40,386 bases of DNA from the IMG/VR virus record IMGVR_UViG_3300021376_000133, positions 1-40,386 of that record, one strand, 5' to 3'. Source of the stretch: a virus. This document shows positions 6,690-15,069 of the stretch, in pieces. Position 1 is the first letter of the stretch. Every line of letters begins with the position of its first letter. A program made the translations under genes and the position numbers. The notes beneath the pieces are model-generated. The model had not been told where the DNA came from. It searched no databases and was given only the letters and a program-made list of their open reading frames with translations.

Positions 6690-7661
6690 ATGAATTTAGA
6701 TTTTTTAAAAGAGGTTTTATCGTTACCATCTATTTCAGGTGATGAAAGTATGGTTAGAGACTTCATAATAGAGTTTGCGAAAACTAATAACTTTGATTAC
6801 TACACAGATCAAAAAGGTAACCTTTATGTAACTAAAGGTGAATTATCTGAAGGAGAATATTTTCCTTGTGTAGTTTCACATATGGATACAGTTCATAGGA
6901 CACATGTTTCCTTAATAGAAAACAAAGAACGATTAATCATCAAAGAAAATGATGGAAACTTAACTGCCTTTCACCCTACAACTGAAATTCAAACAGGTAT
7001 TGGTGGTGATGATAAGTGCGGTGTGTTTGTTTGTTTAGAACTCTTCAATAAGGTAGACAAATTAAAAGGGGCGTTTTTCGTTGAGGAAGAAATCGGTATG
7101 AAGGGATCTAAAGAATCTGATGATTCATTTTTCGATAATGTAGGATACGCAATCCAATTTGATGCACCATCAAGTAATTGGATAACTGAAGTTTGTTGGG
7201 GTGTTAATCTTTTTGATTCTGAATTTAAAGAAAAGATAAAAGATAATTTAAATGAATCTGGGTATACTAAGTTTTCTTATGATCCATTTACCGATGTAAA
7301 TCAGTTGGCATCCAAATATGATTTTAATTGCCTTAACTTAGGTTGTGGGTATTATAAACAACATACTAATCAAGAATATGTGGTTATCAGTGAAGTAGAA
7401 TCTTCTTTAAACGCAGGTGAAAAATTAATCTCTCATTTAGGTTTGGTTAAGTACGTTCACAATAAAAAAGTAATTAAAGAATCTTATAGTTATAACTATT
7501 CACCATTTAAAGATGATGATGCCGATGAGGATTTTGACGGTGATTATGTAGATTATATTTCTTACGAAATAGTTGATATAGTAAGTGACCTTGTTAAGTC
7601 AGGTGTCTCTAAAAAAGATATAGTAAAAGAAGTGGCAAAATATTTAGATGATATTATTTAG
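6690..7661 (+). CDS. M20/M28-like zinc metallopeptidase
   Basis: A 323-aa co-catalytic zinc hydrolase. The start (LSLPSISGDES) is typical of M20/peptidase T-like enzymes. Metal and catalytic residues are visible: SHMDTVH (H64, D66), GGDDKCG (D107), VEEEIG (E132/E133), FDAP (D158) and the last histidine in GYYKQHTNQEY (H225). It is shorter than typical M20 enzymes because the lid domain is reduced, and it carries an acidic C-terminal extension (DDDADEDFDGDYVDY). The expected activity is removal of an amino acid from a peptide or a related amide. It has its own host-type promoter and no tag, so it probably acts in the infected cell. Confidence 0.8.
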   Translation: MNLDFLKEVLSLPSISGDESMVRDFIIEFAKTNNFDYYTDQKGNLYVTKGELSEGEYFPCVVSHMDTVHRTHVSLIENKERLIIKENDGNLTAFHPTTEIQTGIGGDDKCGVFVCLELFNKVDKLKGAFFVEEEIGMKGSKESDDSFFDNVGYAIQFDAPSSNWITEVCWGVNLFDSEFKEKIKDNLNESGYTKFSYDPFTDVNQLASKYDFNCLNLGCGYYKQHTNQEYVVISEVESSLNAGEKLISHLGLVKYVHNKKVIKESYSYNYSPFKDDDADEDFDGDYVDYISYEIVDIVSDLVKSGVSKKDIVKEVAKYLDDII

Positions 7662-7662
7662 T

Positions 7663-7854
7663 ATGTTTAATTTTGATGATTTAAATAGGGGTAAAATTAG
7701 GCAATATATTTTGATTGTGGTAATATGCTTTTTTTCATTTTTAACGTTGATAACCATTTTCCCTATAATTCTATATGTGATTTTATTTTTGGGTATAACA
7801 ATACCTTCTTATTTTTTGTATAAAAACTATAAAAATGATAAAGATGACGAATAA
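7663..7854 (+). CDS. Two-helix membrane protein
   Basis: The start at 7663, just after the peptidase stop, gives 63 aa; an in-frame ATG at 7648 inside the peptidase gene is possible. A polar start (MFNFDDLNRGK) is followed by two hydrophobic helices separated by a proline, then a lysine/aspartate-rich tail. No family recognised. Confidence 0.5.
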   Translation: MFNFDDLNRGKIRQYILIVVICFFSFLTLITIFPIILYVILFLGITIPSYFLYKNYKNDKDDE

Positions 7855-9838
7855 TGTTTTAGAAAAAGAATCGTTAGTAAATGATATACTAACTGAGTTA
7901 AGTAAGTATGACACCATACCAAGCTCAGGTTTTTTGGCTGGGGGTGCAGTCGCAAATACTATTTTAAAAATGGTTTGGGGTGGAGATTACCCAATAAATG
8001 ATATAGATATTTTTATTGAGGATAAAAATTATAAAACTACAAACGCAAACACACCAGTTAGATCAGATTCTTTGCACATAGAAGGAGATGGATACATGGT
8101 TACTAAAATAGGTTATGACGCATATACTAGTTATCAAATAGATAAAGTAGAAAGAGAAGGGTTTTTAAATACGATATATATTAAAAAAACTTATCTTGCT
8201 GATAATCCTAAAACAGATTACTATTATGTTTTAAGTGGCTTTGATTTTAATTGTTGTCAGGTAGGTATAGATTTAAGTATAAATAAAATTCTTTATACAG
8301 AAGAATTTAAGAATTTTTTGTATACTAAACAATTAGAAGTTACTGCGATATATACTCCTTCACACACTGCAATCAGATTATTTAAAAAAATAGATGAGTT
8401 AGATTGTTATTGTGATGTTGAGAAATGTATGGAATTATTAAGTCAGCCCTTAATACCTGAAAGTATTATTAAGATGACTAGAAAAAGTTTTGGTATTTAT
8501 TTCGGATTAAAATATAAAGAAATGTATATGAAATACCGATCTAATATCAAAAAGTACTTTACAATATCTAGATTTTTCGATCATAAAAAACATTTATGGA
8601 AGATAAAAAATACACTTATTAATACTGATTTAGATACTAATGAAAATGTTAATTGGTTGGCACCCAATTATAGTATACCGCAACAAGTTTTAGAAAAATG
8701 GGCAAATTTTAATGAAGTTATTTGGACATTGACACCTAAAAAGTATTGCAAACCTAATACTGAAATATTTGCAATATTAGAGAGATTATCATTCAACCCA
8801 CTAACGTTTATGTCTGCCTATAAATTGGTTGGGGGGAATGTTAATAAAAAACAAAAGGCTAAGGCGGAAATTATTTTAAAAAATGGTTATTTCTGTAAAA
8901 TGATTTCTTTGATAAACAAAGAATTTCATAATTGCGATTTTGATAAATCACATATAGATTATATTGAAAAAAATATAGATGCAGAAAGATGGTTAATATT
9001 TGTAATCTTTAAATTTAAAATGAATGTTCAAGAAACACATGTTTTAGTAAAAAATATAAATAAGTTATTTAAAACGGATGGTGAATGGGTATCACCACTT
9101 TTACAAAAATCACTTTTAAGTAGAAATATTTTATTTAAACCGACATATGAAAATATGTTGAATGAACTTAATAGGGAAAAGAAAAAATATAGTGCAGATA
9201 TAATTAAACCTATTAATTTTGGTGATTTAAATTTACCTTACGATATTAAAATTAAAGAATTGACTTCTGAATTAGATTTGAAGTGGGCGGGTAATAAACT
9301 TAACAACTGTATTAACAATTCTGGACAAAATTATAAACTTAAAATTAAGTCTGGTAAAACAAAAATATTTGTTATAATTACACCTAATAATATGTCTGCA
9401 ATCGAAATAGAGGTATTGGAAAATGAAATGTCATATAAAATAATTCAGATACTTTCTTATTGTAATAAAGTGACAAGTGAATATCATAAAAGTATAGGTA
9501 ATTTACTTGTTAACAGATTGAATCATTTATTGTTTGTTGAAAATTATGAGAAAAAATTAAAGTCTTTTGCAGATATTGAGCTTTTAAATAGAGGATTTTT
9601 AATATCGTTGAAAGATGAAGACACTAAAAACAATACAACCAATTTTGGTCTTGCGATGGAAATACCAATTGAACGTGATGTGTATCCTATTATGGAAGAA
9701 GAAGTAGAAAATGAAGAAGAAATCCCAATGCCAGTTGAACTCAATGCAGATGTGGTAGAAGCAGGTAGAGCGATACATATGAGGATAGATAATCAAATTA
9801 CAGATATGTTTAGAAATTTAAATAGAAGAGCATTTTAA
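7835..9838 (+). CDS. Nucleotidyltransferase-like/PcfJ-like fusion protein
   Basis: A 667-aa protein (an in-frame ATG at 7844 is an alternative start). Residues 33-60 read FLAGGAVANTIL then NDIDIFIED, the GG(x)nDxD pattern of the pol-beta nucleotidyltransferase fold (G36, G37, D56, D58). Around residues 478-575 the sequence resembles the PcfJ domain: LKWAGNKLNNCINN, a short β-hairpin with KIFVIITP, then a Q-I strand and a helix with LLVNRLN. PcfJ-like proteins are encoded by many phages and plasmids and have no settled role. The tail is acidic (EEEVENEEE). The combination suggests modification of a nucleic acid or protein by nucleotide transfer, which is inference. Confidence 0.6.
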   Translation: MIKMTNNVLEKESLVNDILTELSKYDTIPSSGFLAGGAVANTILKMVWGGDYPINDIDIFIEDKNYKTTNANTPVRSDSLHIEGDGYMVTKIGYDAYTSYQIDKVEREGFLNTIYIKKTYLADNPKTDYYYVLSGFDFNCCQVGIDLSINKILYTEEFKNFLYTKQLEVTAIYTPSHTAIRLFKKIDELDCYCDVEKCMELLSQPLIPESIIKMTRKSFGIYFGLKYKEMYMKYRSNIKKYFTISRFFDHKKHLWKIKNTLINTDLDTNENVNWLAPNYSIPQQVLEKWANFNEVIWTLTPKKYCKPNTEIFAILERLSFNPLTFMSAYKLVGGNVNKKQKAKAEIILKNGYFCKMISLINKEFHNCDFDKSHIDYIEKNIDAERWLIFVIFKFKMNVQETHVLVKNINKLFKTDGEWVSPLLQKSLLSRNILFKPTYENMLNELNREKKKYSADIIKPINFGDLNLPYDIKIKELTSELDLKWAGNKLNNCINNSGQNYKLKIKSGKTKIFVIITPNNMSAIEIEVLENEMSYKIIQILSYCNKVTSEYHKSIGNLLVNRLNHLLFVENYEKKLKSFADIELLNRGFLISLKDEDTKNNTTNFGLAMEIPIERDVYPIMEEEVENEEEIPMPVELNADVVEAGRAIHMRIDNQITDMFRNLNRRAF

Positions 9839-9847
9839 CCCTTTCAG

Positions 9848-9856
9848 ATATTTATA
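9848..9856 (+). promoter_or_regulatory. ATATTTATA motif, candidate phage promoter element
   Basis: ATATTTATA 16 bp upstream of the ATG at 9873, in the short gap after the 667-aa gene. Confidence 0.4.
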
Positions 9857-9872
9857 TGGAAATGGGTGTGAA

Positions 9873-10061
9873 ATGGAAAATAGTGAACAAAATGATAAGG
9901 CATTATTTTATTTAGGTAAAATAAAACCCGAAGAATTGCAGGAAAATTTTGATAAGATTTATGATGGTTATAAAACTAAGGCACAAAAAAAAGGTTTAGG
10001 TGGTGATATAAAATTTGTTGAGTCTTTAGACTGTATTTATATTTACGCAAAAATAAACTAA
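9873..10061 (+). CDS. Small hypothetical protein
   Basis: A 62-aa charged protein (MENSEQNDKALFYLGKIKPE), predicted helical in the first half, with a short strand IYIYAKIN at the end. Its stop overlaps the stop of the convergent ferritin gene by 4 bp. No family recognised; the position after a motif of the promoter class and the tight fit argue that it is real. Confidence 0.5.
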   Translation: MENSEQNDKALFYLGKIKPEELQENFDKIYDGYKTKAQKKGLGGDIKFVESLDCIYIYAKIN

Positions 10062-10552
10062 GAAATATTCTTATCAAAAAGGTATAAAGATAAACCTCCT
10101 GTGGTATTACCTCCGATAATCTTTAATTCATCAATTAAGGACTTAAATTTAGATTCCTCTTCTCTTTGTTCTTCTATAAACCATTGAATGAAACTTTCGG
10201 TAGTGAAATCACCTAATTCTCTACAAGCATAAATAATTTTATGGAATGAGTTGGTGATTTCTTTTTCATTAAAAAGACTATCCTCAAATATCTTTAATAG
10301 ATTATCAAAATCCAAATCATTATCATTTAAAAATGTAGTTGACGGAATTATTGGTAATCTATCTTGTTCTAAAATGTAATCACATATTTTTAACATGTGT
10401 TCTCTTTCTTCATTTGATTGTTCTCTAAAAAATTTAGATATACCTTTAAAACCTTTTGACTCACATAAAACTGATAGGTTTAAATAATAATGAGATGCTC
10501 TGTTTTCGAACCATATCTGTTCGTTTAATAAATTTAAAACTCTTTCTTCCAT
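10058..10552 (-). CDS. ftnA: Ferritin (bacterial FtnA-like)
   Basis: A 164-aa non-haem ferritin, which stores iron by oxidising Fe(II) at a diiron site inside a 24-mer shell. The four-helix pattern and the ferroxidase ligands are present: E16 in WFENRAS, E49 and H52 in EEREHM, E96 in FNEKEIT, and E128/E131 in EEQREEE. The length is that of bacterial FtnA (about 165 aa). It follows bS21 directly (bS21 TAA, then ATG with no gap), so the two form a minus-strand bicistron. Ferritin in a phage is rare. It could withhold iron, protect DNA from Fenton damage, or supply ferric ion to a virion protein; these are hypotheses. Confidence 0.88.
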   Translation of the reverse strand: MEERVLNLLNEQIWFENRASHYYLNLSVLCESKGFKGISKFFREQSNEEREHMLKICDYILEQDRLPIIPSTTFLNDNDLDFDNLLKIFEDSLFNEKEITNSFHKIIYACRELGDFTTESFIQWFIEEQREEESKFKSLIDELKIIGGNTTGGLSLYLFDKNIS

Positions 10553-10741
10553 TTAATCGTTATTTATTTTTTTATTTTGAATGTATTGTGCCTTTTGTAA
10601 TTGAGATCTTTTTTTAACTGATTTTTTTACAAACTCTTTTCTATTTGCACATTCTTTAGCAATATTGGTTTTTATAAACTTACCTTTAAGTTCTTTAAGT
10701 GCCCTTTCTATATTGCTTTTTTTAACATTTACTATTAACAT
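10553..10741 (-). CDS. rpsU: Ribosomal protein bS21
   Basis: A 62-aa S21 protein of the small ribosomal subunit. MLIVNVKKSNIERALKELK, then KFIKTNIAKECANRKEFVKK and an arginine/lysine-rich helix match bS21 in length and pattern (cellular form: IVNVKDGESIDRALKRYKKKF). bS21 sits near the 16S rRNA 3' end; in Bacteroidota it helps to hide the anti-Shine-Dalgarno. Several large phages carry it, probably to exchange with the host subunit protein and change which mRNAs are initiated. Here it leads a two-gene unit with ferritin and has a plausible minus-strand -7 box upstream. Confidence 0.9.
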   Translation of the reverse strand: MLIVNVKKSNIERALKELKGKFIKTNIAKECANRKEFVKKSVKKRSQLQKAQYIQNKKINND

Positions 10742-10775
10742 AATTAAAATAATTTAATATTGTTCATTTTACTTA

Positions 10776-10783
10776 CAAAAGTA
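10776..10783 (-). promoter_or_regulatory. Possible -7 box for bS21-ferritin
   Basis: The minus strand reads TACTTTTG, a match to TAnnTTTG, 34 bp upstream of the bS21 start. A clear TTTG at the expected -33 distance is not present, so the call is weak. Confidence 0.35.
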
Positions 10784-10817
10784 ATATTTATTATTATAAT
10801 TGTAAATATTAATAAAT

Positions 10818-11918
10818 ATGAAATTAAGTAAACTTATAACAGAAAATACCATCCAACCAATACATAAAAGAGTTCTTAGGGCAATGACACTTTCTTTGGG
10901 GGAAACTGATGATGTTTCCGTAACATGGTCATTTTTAACTAAAGTTTTAAATATCTCTGATATGGATCTTAAAAATGAACTACTTCATTTATTTTTAAAT
11001 CATTTTAATGAAGATGGTAATTATGAAAATTTAACTGATTCAGATTTAGAAGATATGGATGATATTTCTTATTATGATAATGAACATTTGGCATTATCAG
11101 AATTTTTAGATTTACCACCAGTATTGATAATAAAAGAATCTTATAATCATTATGGTTTAAATGTTTATAAGGATTTGGAATCTGATAGATATTATGCAGT
11201 TGGTGATGATGATGACGCAACACGTGCAATGGAACAACGTTTTGACGGGTGGGTTGATGAACTTGGTTTAGATAATATAAATAGTTGGGATTTGGAAGAT
11301 TATCTTGAAATTGATTACTACGTATTGAATGATTTGGCATACGATGAGGCAAATCGAGAAATAGAAGATATGAGTGATGAACAAATAATTAGTAAAGCTG
11401 GTTACGATGAAGATGAAATTAAAAATAATATAGAAGAAATTGAGGCAAAAATAGAGGAAATTTCTGAAGAAATATCTTCATTAGATGATGAGATGAGTGA
11501 TCTGGAAGATGAAAATGAAGATGGGAATCTTGATTCTGATATAGAAAAAATAAGTATTAGAATGAGAGAATTGAGTGATGAACTAAGTGATTTAGAATCC
11601 CAATTAGAGTATAAACAAAATGAATTAGAAGAGTTATTGGATGTCGCTAAAGAAGAATTAATGGAGGAATTGGAAGAAAAATATAAGGAAAGAATTGAAA
11701 GTGAAGGTTTAGATTATTTTACGGATGAAATGGGCTACACTAGAACAGACGCAATAAATAGATTTTTCAATTTTGATCAATCAGGATTTGAAGCGAATTT
11801 AGCAGAAACAGAAGATAGAGGTTCATCACTAGCTGGTTATGATGGACGTGAAGTTATTATCATTTTAAAAGAGGACGAAACGTATAATGGTGAAACATAT
11901 TATATTTATAGAATATAA
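10818..11918 (+). CDS. Tagged coiled-coil protein, paralogue of 15066-16190
   Basis: A 366-aa acidic protein starting MKLSKLITENT (LITE as putative cleavage site). Residues about 15-70 form the shared helical domain (LTKVLNISDMDLKNELLHLF). A middle part with YGLNVYKDLESDRYYAVGDD and a DLEDYLEIDYY segment is followed by a long coiled coil at about 200-290 rich in E, L, I and S, then a compact beta end (REVIIILKEDETYNGETYYI). The order and sizes match the protein at 15066, so they are diverged paralogues. The fold suggests an elongated, possibly multimeric virion or internal protein. A motif variant ATATTTATT lies at 10784. Confidence 0.65.
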   Translation: MKLSKLITENTIQPIHKRVLRAMTLSLGETDDVSVTWSFLTKVLNISDMDLKNELLHLFLNHFNEDGNYENLTDSDLEDMDDISYYDNEHLALSEFLDLPPVLIIKESYNHYGLNVYKDLESDRYYAVGDDDDATRAMEQRFDGWVDELGLDNINSWDLEDYLEIDYYVLNDLAYDEANREIEDMSDEQIISKAGYDEDEIKNNIEEIEAKIEEISEEISSLDDEMSDLEDENEDGNLDSDIEKISIRMRELSDELSDLESQLEYKQNELEELLDVAKEELMEELEEKYKERIESEGLDYFTDEMGYTRTDAINRFFNFDQSGFEANLAETEDRGSSLAGYDGREVIIILKEDETYNGETYYIYRI

Positions 11919-11947
11919 TAAATTAAGAATAGAATAAATTAAGTATT

Positions 11948-13525
11948 ATGAAGATAAAATTAGGTATAGAACAATACAAGAGGTTATTTAATGAAATGAG
12001 GTTTGATGGTAAGTCAACTGGTTTATTTTCAGAAGAAGAACCTAAAGTAGTTAATGAATTTGGTGATAAAATGAAATCCCTTTTTAATAACAAAAAAGAA
12101 GACATGATTAACTCATGGAAAAATTTTGTTAATATCGCAAAAAGAGAAAAGTCTGAAACTGTTGAGGCAGTAAAGATATTAGGTAACTTACTTTCAAACA
12201 AAGAAGTTTCTGAAAGAGATATAAAATTTTTAAAATCACAATCTAAAGATATTGCAAAGATTGTTGCAGTTATGAGTATGGGTGCGGTGTCTATGGCAAT
12301 TCCTATCGCATTAGAAAAGATATTGAATAGGTATGGTATAACTATTATGCCGAATAGTCATAAAGAAGAAGATGAAGAAGGTGTAGAAAATTTAGATGAA
12401 GGTAAAAAGAAAAAATCTAATAAACTATGTGCTAGAGGTGTTAGTGCCGCCAAAAGTAAGTTCGATGTTTATCCATCTGCCTACGCTAATGGATATGCGG
12501 TTCAAGTATGTAAAGGTAAAATTAAAGGATTAGATGGTAAAAAAAGATGTAGTGGAAATTATTGTTCGGGTAGTAAAAACGAATCTTGGTCACCTGAAAT
12601 GGCACAAGATTTAGATTCATTTCACGATATAAAAATTCACGAAGATTTGGCGGTATGGTTTGGTACTAAGAAAAAAGGTAAAGGTAGTAAACAACCACAA
12701 GGACCTTGGGTAAACATATGTAGAAAAAAAGAAGGTGGTGGTCATCCTGAATGTGGTAGAGGTGATTCCGATAAAGGAGGTTACCCAGTTTGTAGAGCAA
12801 AGAGTGTGGCAGCTAATATGAGTCAATCTGCAAAAGATTCGGCTTGTAGACGTAAGAGAGAAAAAGAAAAGAATGACGGTAAATCAGGTAAAGGACAATC
12901 TCCTAGTCCGATTAAAATTAAAGGATATAAATCTAAAAAGAATGAATCTTTAAACTATGATAGAATGTTACTAACTGAAAGTAGAACTATCATTAGTGAA
13001 GGTTTAAAATATCACGTAGACAATCAAATACCTTTAACGGAAACAGTTTATAGATACGGAAGTAAATCCTTTTTCAATTTAATAAATGAAGTTAGGGATT
13101 TATATTTAAAGGGTAAAGTAGATTTATCTCAAAATGATTTAGAAATGATTAAAACCGACATAGGTAAACAAGGTTTATATGAAGGTAAATTAGTATGGTT
13201 AGACATACCTAACGAATATTATGATTTAAATGAGGCAGAATATAAAGGTAAAAAAGTAGAACTTAGTAAACCTAAAAGAGGTGGTTCTAAGAAATTTTAT
13301 GTTTATGTAATGTGTAACGGTAAAGTTAAAAAAGTATCCTTTGGTGCAAAATCTGGTGGAGGTAATTTGGCAGTTAAACTTAGAGATCCTAAGGCTAGGA
13401 AGGCGTTTTCTGATAGACATAATTGCCCCCAAAAGAATGATAAATGTAGTGCAGGTTATTGGAGTTGTAGACTACCTAGATACGCAAAACAATTAGGATT
13501 ATCAGGTGGAGGAACTTGGTGGTAA
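11948..13525 (+). CDS. Tagged multidomain Cys-rich protein
   Basis: A 525-aa composite protein. It starts MKIKLGIEQYKRLFNE, a tag variant. Residues 60-130 are helical, with a membrane-like stretch AVMSMGAVSMAIPIALEKIL near 109-128. Then come a module with CARGVSAAKSKFDVYPSAYA (near 157), a basic module with WFGTKKKGKGSK and GGGHPECGRGDSDKGGYPVC (near 235-290) that resembles DUF6321-like segments of large viruses, a helical module preceded by LLTES and ISEG, and a C-terminal module VKKVSFGAKSGGG with RHNC and AGYWSCRLPRYAK. Several internal L/I-x-E sites separate the modules. It may be a structural or nucleic-acid binding polyprotein; function unproven. Confidence 0.6.
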   Translation: MKIKLGIEQYKRLFNEMRFDGKSTGLFSEEEPKVVNEFGDKMKSLFNNKKEDMINSWKNFVNIAKREKSETVEAVKILGNLLSNKEVSERDIKFLKSQSKDIAKIVAVMSMGAVSMAIPIALEKILNRYGITIMPNSHKEEDEEGVENLDEGKKKKSNKLCARGVSAAKSKFDVYPSAYANGYAVQVCKGKIKGLDGKKRCSGNYCSGSKNESWSPEMAQDLDSFHDIKIHEDLAVWFGTKKKGKGSKQPQGPWVNICRKKEGGGHPECGRGDSDKGGYPVCRAKSVAANMSQSAKDSACRRKREKEKNDGKSGKGQSPSPIKIKGYKSKKNESLNYDRMLLTESRTIISEGLKYHVDNQIPLTETVYRYGSKSFFNLINEVRDLYLKGKVDLSQNDLEMIKTDIGKQGLYEGKLVWLDIPNEYYDLNEAEYKGKKVELSKPKRGGSKKFYVYVMCNGKVKKVSFGAKSGGGNLAVKLRDPKARKAFSDRHNCPQKNDKCSAGYWSCRLPRYAKQLGLSGGGTWW

Positions 13526-13536
13526 AAAAATAAGAT

Positions 13537-13923
13537 ATGAAAAAAGTAACATTAACAGAAAAAGATCTTTATAGAATAGTTATAGAGACTTTAAATGAAG
13601 AATCTAAAGGTGAAAACTATATGTTTTTTAGTAACCTAACTCAAATGAGAAGACAATTAGATATTATGATTAAAGAATTTGATCCTAATAAAGTAAATGA
13701 CATTTTAAATGATGGACATGATTGGGCAGATGATCACATAACTGAGGCTAAGGTTAATATCGATCAAGTATTTGATTTCTTTATGAATAAATTAAAAGGT
13801 GAAAAGATGTCTTCTGATATGTTGGAAGAAAAATGGTCTCAGAAGTATAAGAAATCTATTGATTGTAATAACCCAAAAGGTTTTTCACAAAGGGCACATT
13901 GTCAAGGACGTAAAAAGAAATAA
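13537..13923 (+). CDS. Tagged small protein with CNNPKGFSQRAHC tail
   Basis: A 128-aa protein starting MKKVTLTEKDLYRIVIETLNEES, the long class of tag with TLNE as the site. A helical core with QLDIMIKEFDPNKVNDIL and DWADDHITEAK ends in a short Cys-containing basic tail CNNPKGFSQRAHCQGRKKK. That tail recurs at the C-terminus of many proteins of large phages, where it has no known function; two Cys and one His could bind a metal. Placed 12 bp after the Cys-rich composite gene, which carries related basic Cys motifs. Confidence 0.65.
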   Translation: MKKVTLTEKDLYRIVIETLNEESKGENYMFFSNLTQMRRQLDIMIKEFDPNKVNDILNDGHDWADDHITEAKVNIDQVFDFFMNKLKGEKMSSDMLEEKWSQKYKKSIDCNNPKGFSQRAHCQGRKKK

Positions 13924-13924
13924 T

Positions 13925-14188
13925 ATGAATTTTCCTTTTGATGAAAATGTTGTAGATGGTTATCACATTAGAAAATTTTCTGAAGGTGTAGATAATAGTG
14001 AATTAGTATGGCATAGAGACAAGGAAGATAGAATTGTTGAGAGTGTGGGAGATACTGATTGGATGATACAAATCGACAATGAATTACCAATACCATTAAC
14101 TGAAAGGACATTAATCCCTAAAGGTGTATATCATAGGGTTATTAAAGGTAGTGGTGATTTAACTGTAAAAGTAAAAAAATTATTATGA
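13925..14188 (+). CDS. Small cupin-like protein
   Basis: Read from ATG 13925, directly after the previous stop; a longer frame start at 13799 would lie inside the preceding gene. The 87-aa product contains VWHRDKEDRIVE and, after a turn, IPKGVYHRVIKG, which resemble the two histidine-bearing motifs of a cupin barrel. Similar small proteins with a W-H-R-D-x-E-D-R motif occur in other phages. Metal binding is plausible; no substrate is suggested. No tag. It overlaps the next gene by 4 bp. Confidence 0.6.
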   Translation: MNFPFDENVVDGYHIRKFSEGVDNSELVWHRDKEDRIVESVGDTDWMIQIDNELPIPLTERTLIPKGVYHRVIKGSGDLTVKVKKLL

Positions 14189-15069
14189 AGTTTATTAATA
14201 TAATCAATGAAAATACTGATACTTTTAATTTAGATAATACCTTTTATCGAAAATGTTTAAATTTGTTTTCTAATAACCACCCAAAATTAAAAAATTATTT
14301 TTTAACAAAAATAAATTGTTCTGATTGTTATGAAGATCATTCACTAGTCCTTACATCAGAATTTAGAGAATTAAGGAATTTTTTTCAAGATGAATTACAT
14401 TTAAGTGTGAAACAAACTAATGATTTAATTTTTTTATTTATCATTAATTTAAATGTAGACAATTTTTTAACTGATAGACTCTCCACTGGTGAGGAATACA
14501 CTTTAACGTACATAACTACTACCGATGAGATTAAAGAAGATTATAGGGATTTAACTGAAAGATGTGATGATTGTGATGGTCAAGGTGAAGTAGAATGTAC
14601 TACTTGTGATGGAGAGGGTAGTTTAGAATGTGGTTATTGCGGTGGTAGTGGTGTGGAAATGGAAACAGATGATGAGGGTGAAGAACAAGAAATAGAATGT
14701 AGTGAATGTAGAGGTGCGAGTAACGAAACTTGTAATGATTGTGATGGACATGGAAAAATAACTTGTAGTTATTGTGATGGATCTGGTGAATGGTACGATA
14801 GAGAACATTATTATTTATTAGAAGAGATACAGTATACTGTACTGAATATAGGTAAATTAAAAGATCCTGGTAATGGAGATGTTACAGATTTTTTCGAAAT
14901 TAATAAAGACAACATATATATGATCATTAGAAAAGATTATACACAAACTTTTGATGAGGTATATGAAAATGATTTACCTCATGGTTCTAATGAAGTTACT
15001 GATATTGAGAGTTACAATAACTATATTACACATTTTAGTGTAACATCAGTATTTGGGCCAGGTATATGA
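14185..15069 (+). CDS. Tagged protein with DnaJ-type zinc-finger repeats
   Basis: A 294-aa protein starting MKFINIINENT (IINE as site). An N-terminal helical domain (about 15-110) is followed at residues 127-201 by six CxxC units: CDDCDGQG, CTTCDGEG, CGYCGGSG, CSECRGAS, CNDCDGHG and CSYCDGSG. DnaJ has four CxxCxGxG units binding two zinc ions; six would bind three. An acidic loop splits units three and four. No J-domain is present. DnaJ zinc fingers bind unfolded peptides and can have disulfide activity, so a chaperone-like role inside the virion or after entry is possible. It overlaps both neighbours by 4 bp. Confidence 0.75.
   Translation: MKFINIINENTDTFNLDNTFYRKCLNLFSNNHPKLKNYFLTKINCSDCYEDHSLVLTSEFRELRNFFQDELHLSVKQTNDLIFLFIINLNVDNFLTDRLSTGEEYTLTYITTTDEIKEDYRDLTERCDDCDGQGEVECTTCDGEGSLECGYCGGSGVEMETDDEGEEQEIECSECRGASNETCNDCDGHGKITCSYCDGSGEWYDREHYYLLEEIQYTVLNIGKLKDPGNGDVTDFFEINKDNIYMIIRKDYTQTFDEVYENDLPHGSNEVTDIESYNNYITHFSVTSVFGPGI

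Noticed and set aside
11005-11352. 115-codon minus-strand frame inside the 366-aa gene
   Set aside because: His/Asn/Leu-rich low complexity typical of the antisense of an acidic AT-rich gene; the plus-strand gene has a paralogue.
13799-13924. Upstream extension of the cupin-like gene
   Set aside because: It would lie out of frame within the preceding tagged gene; the ATG at 13925 directly after the stop is better.
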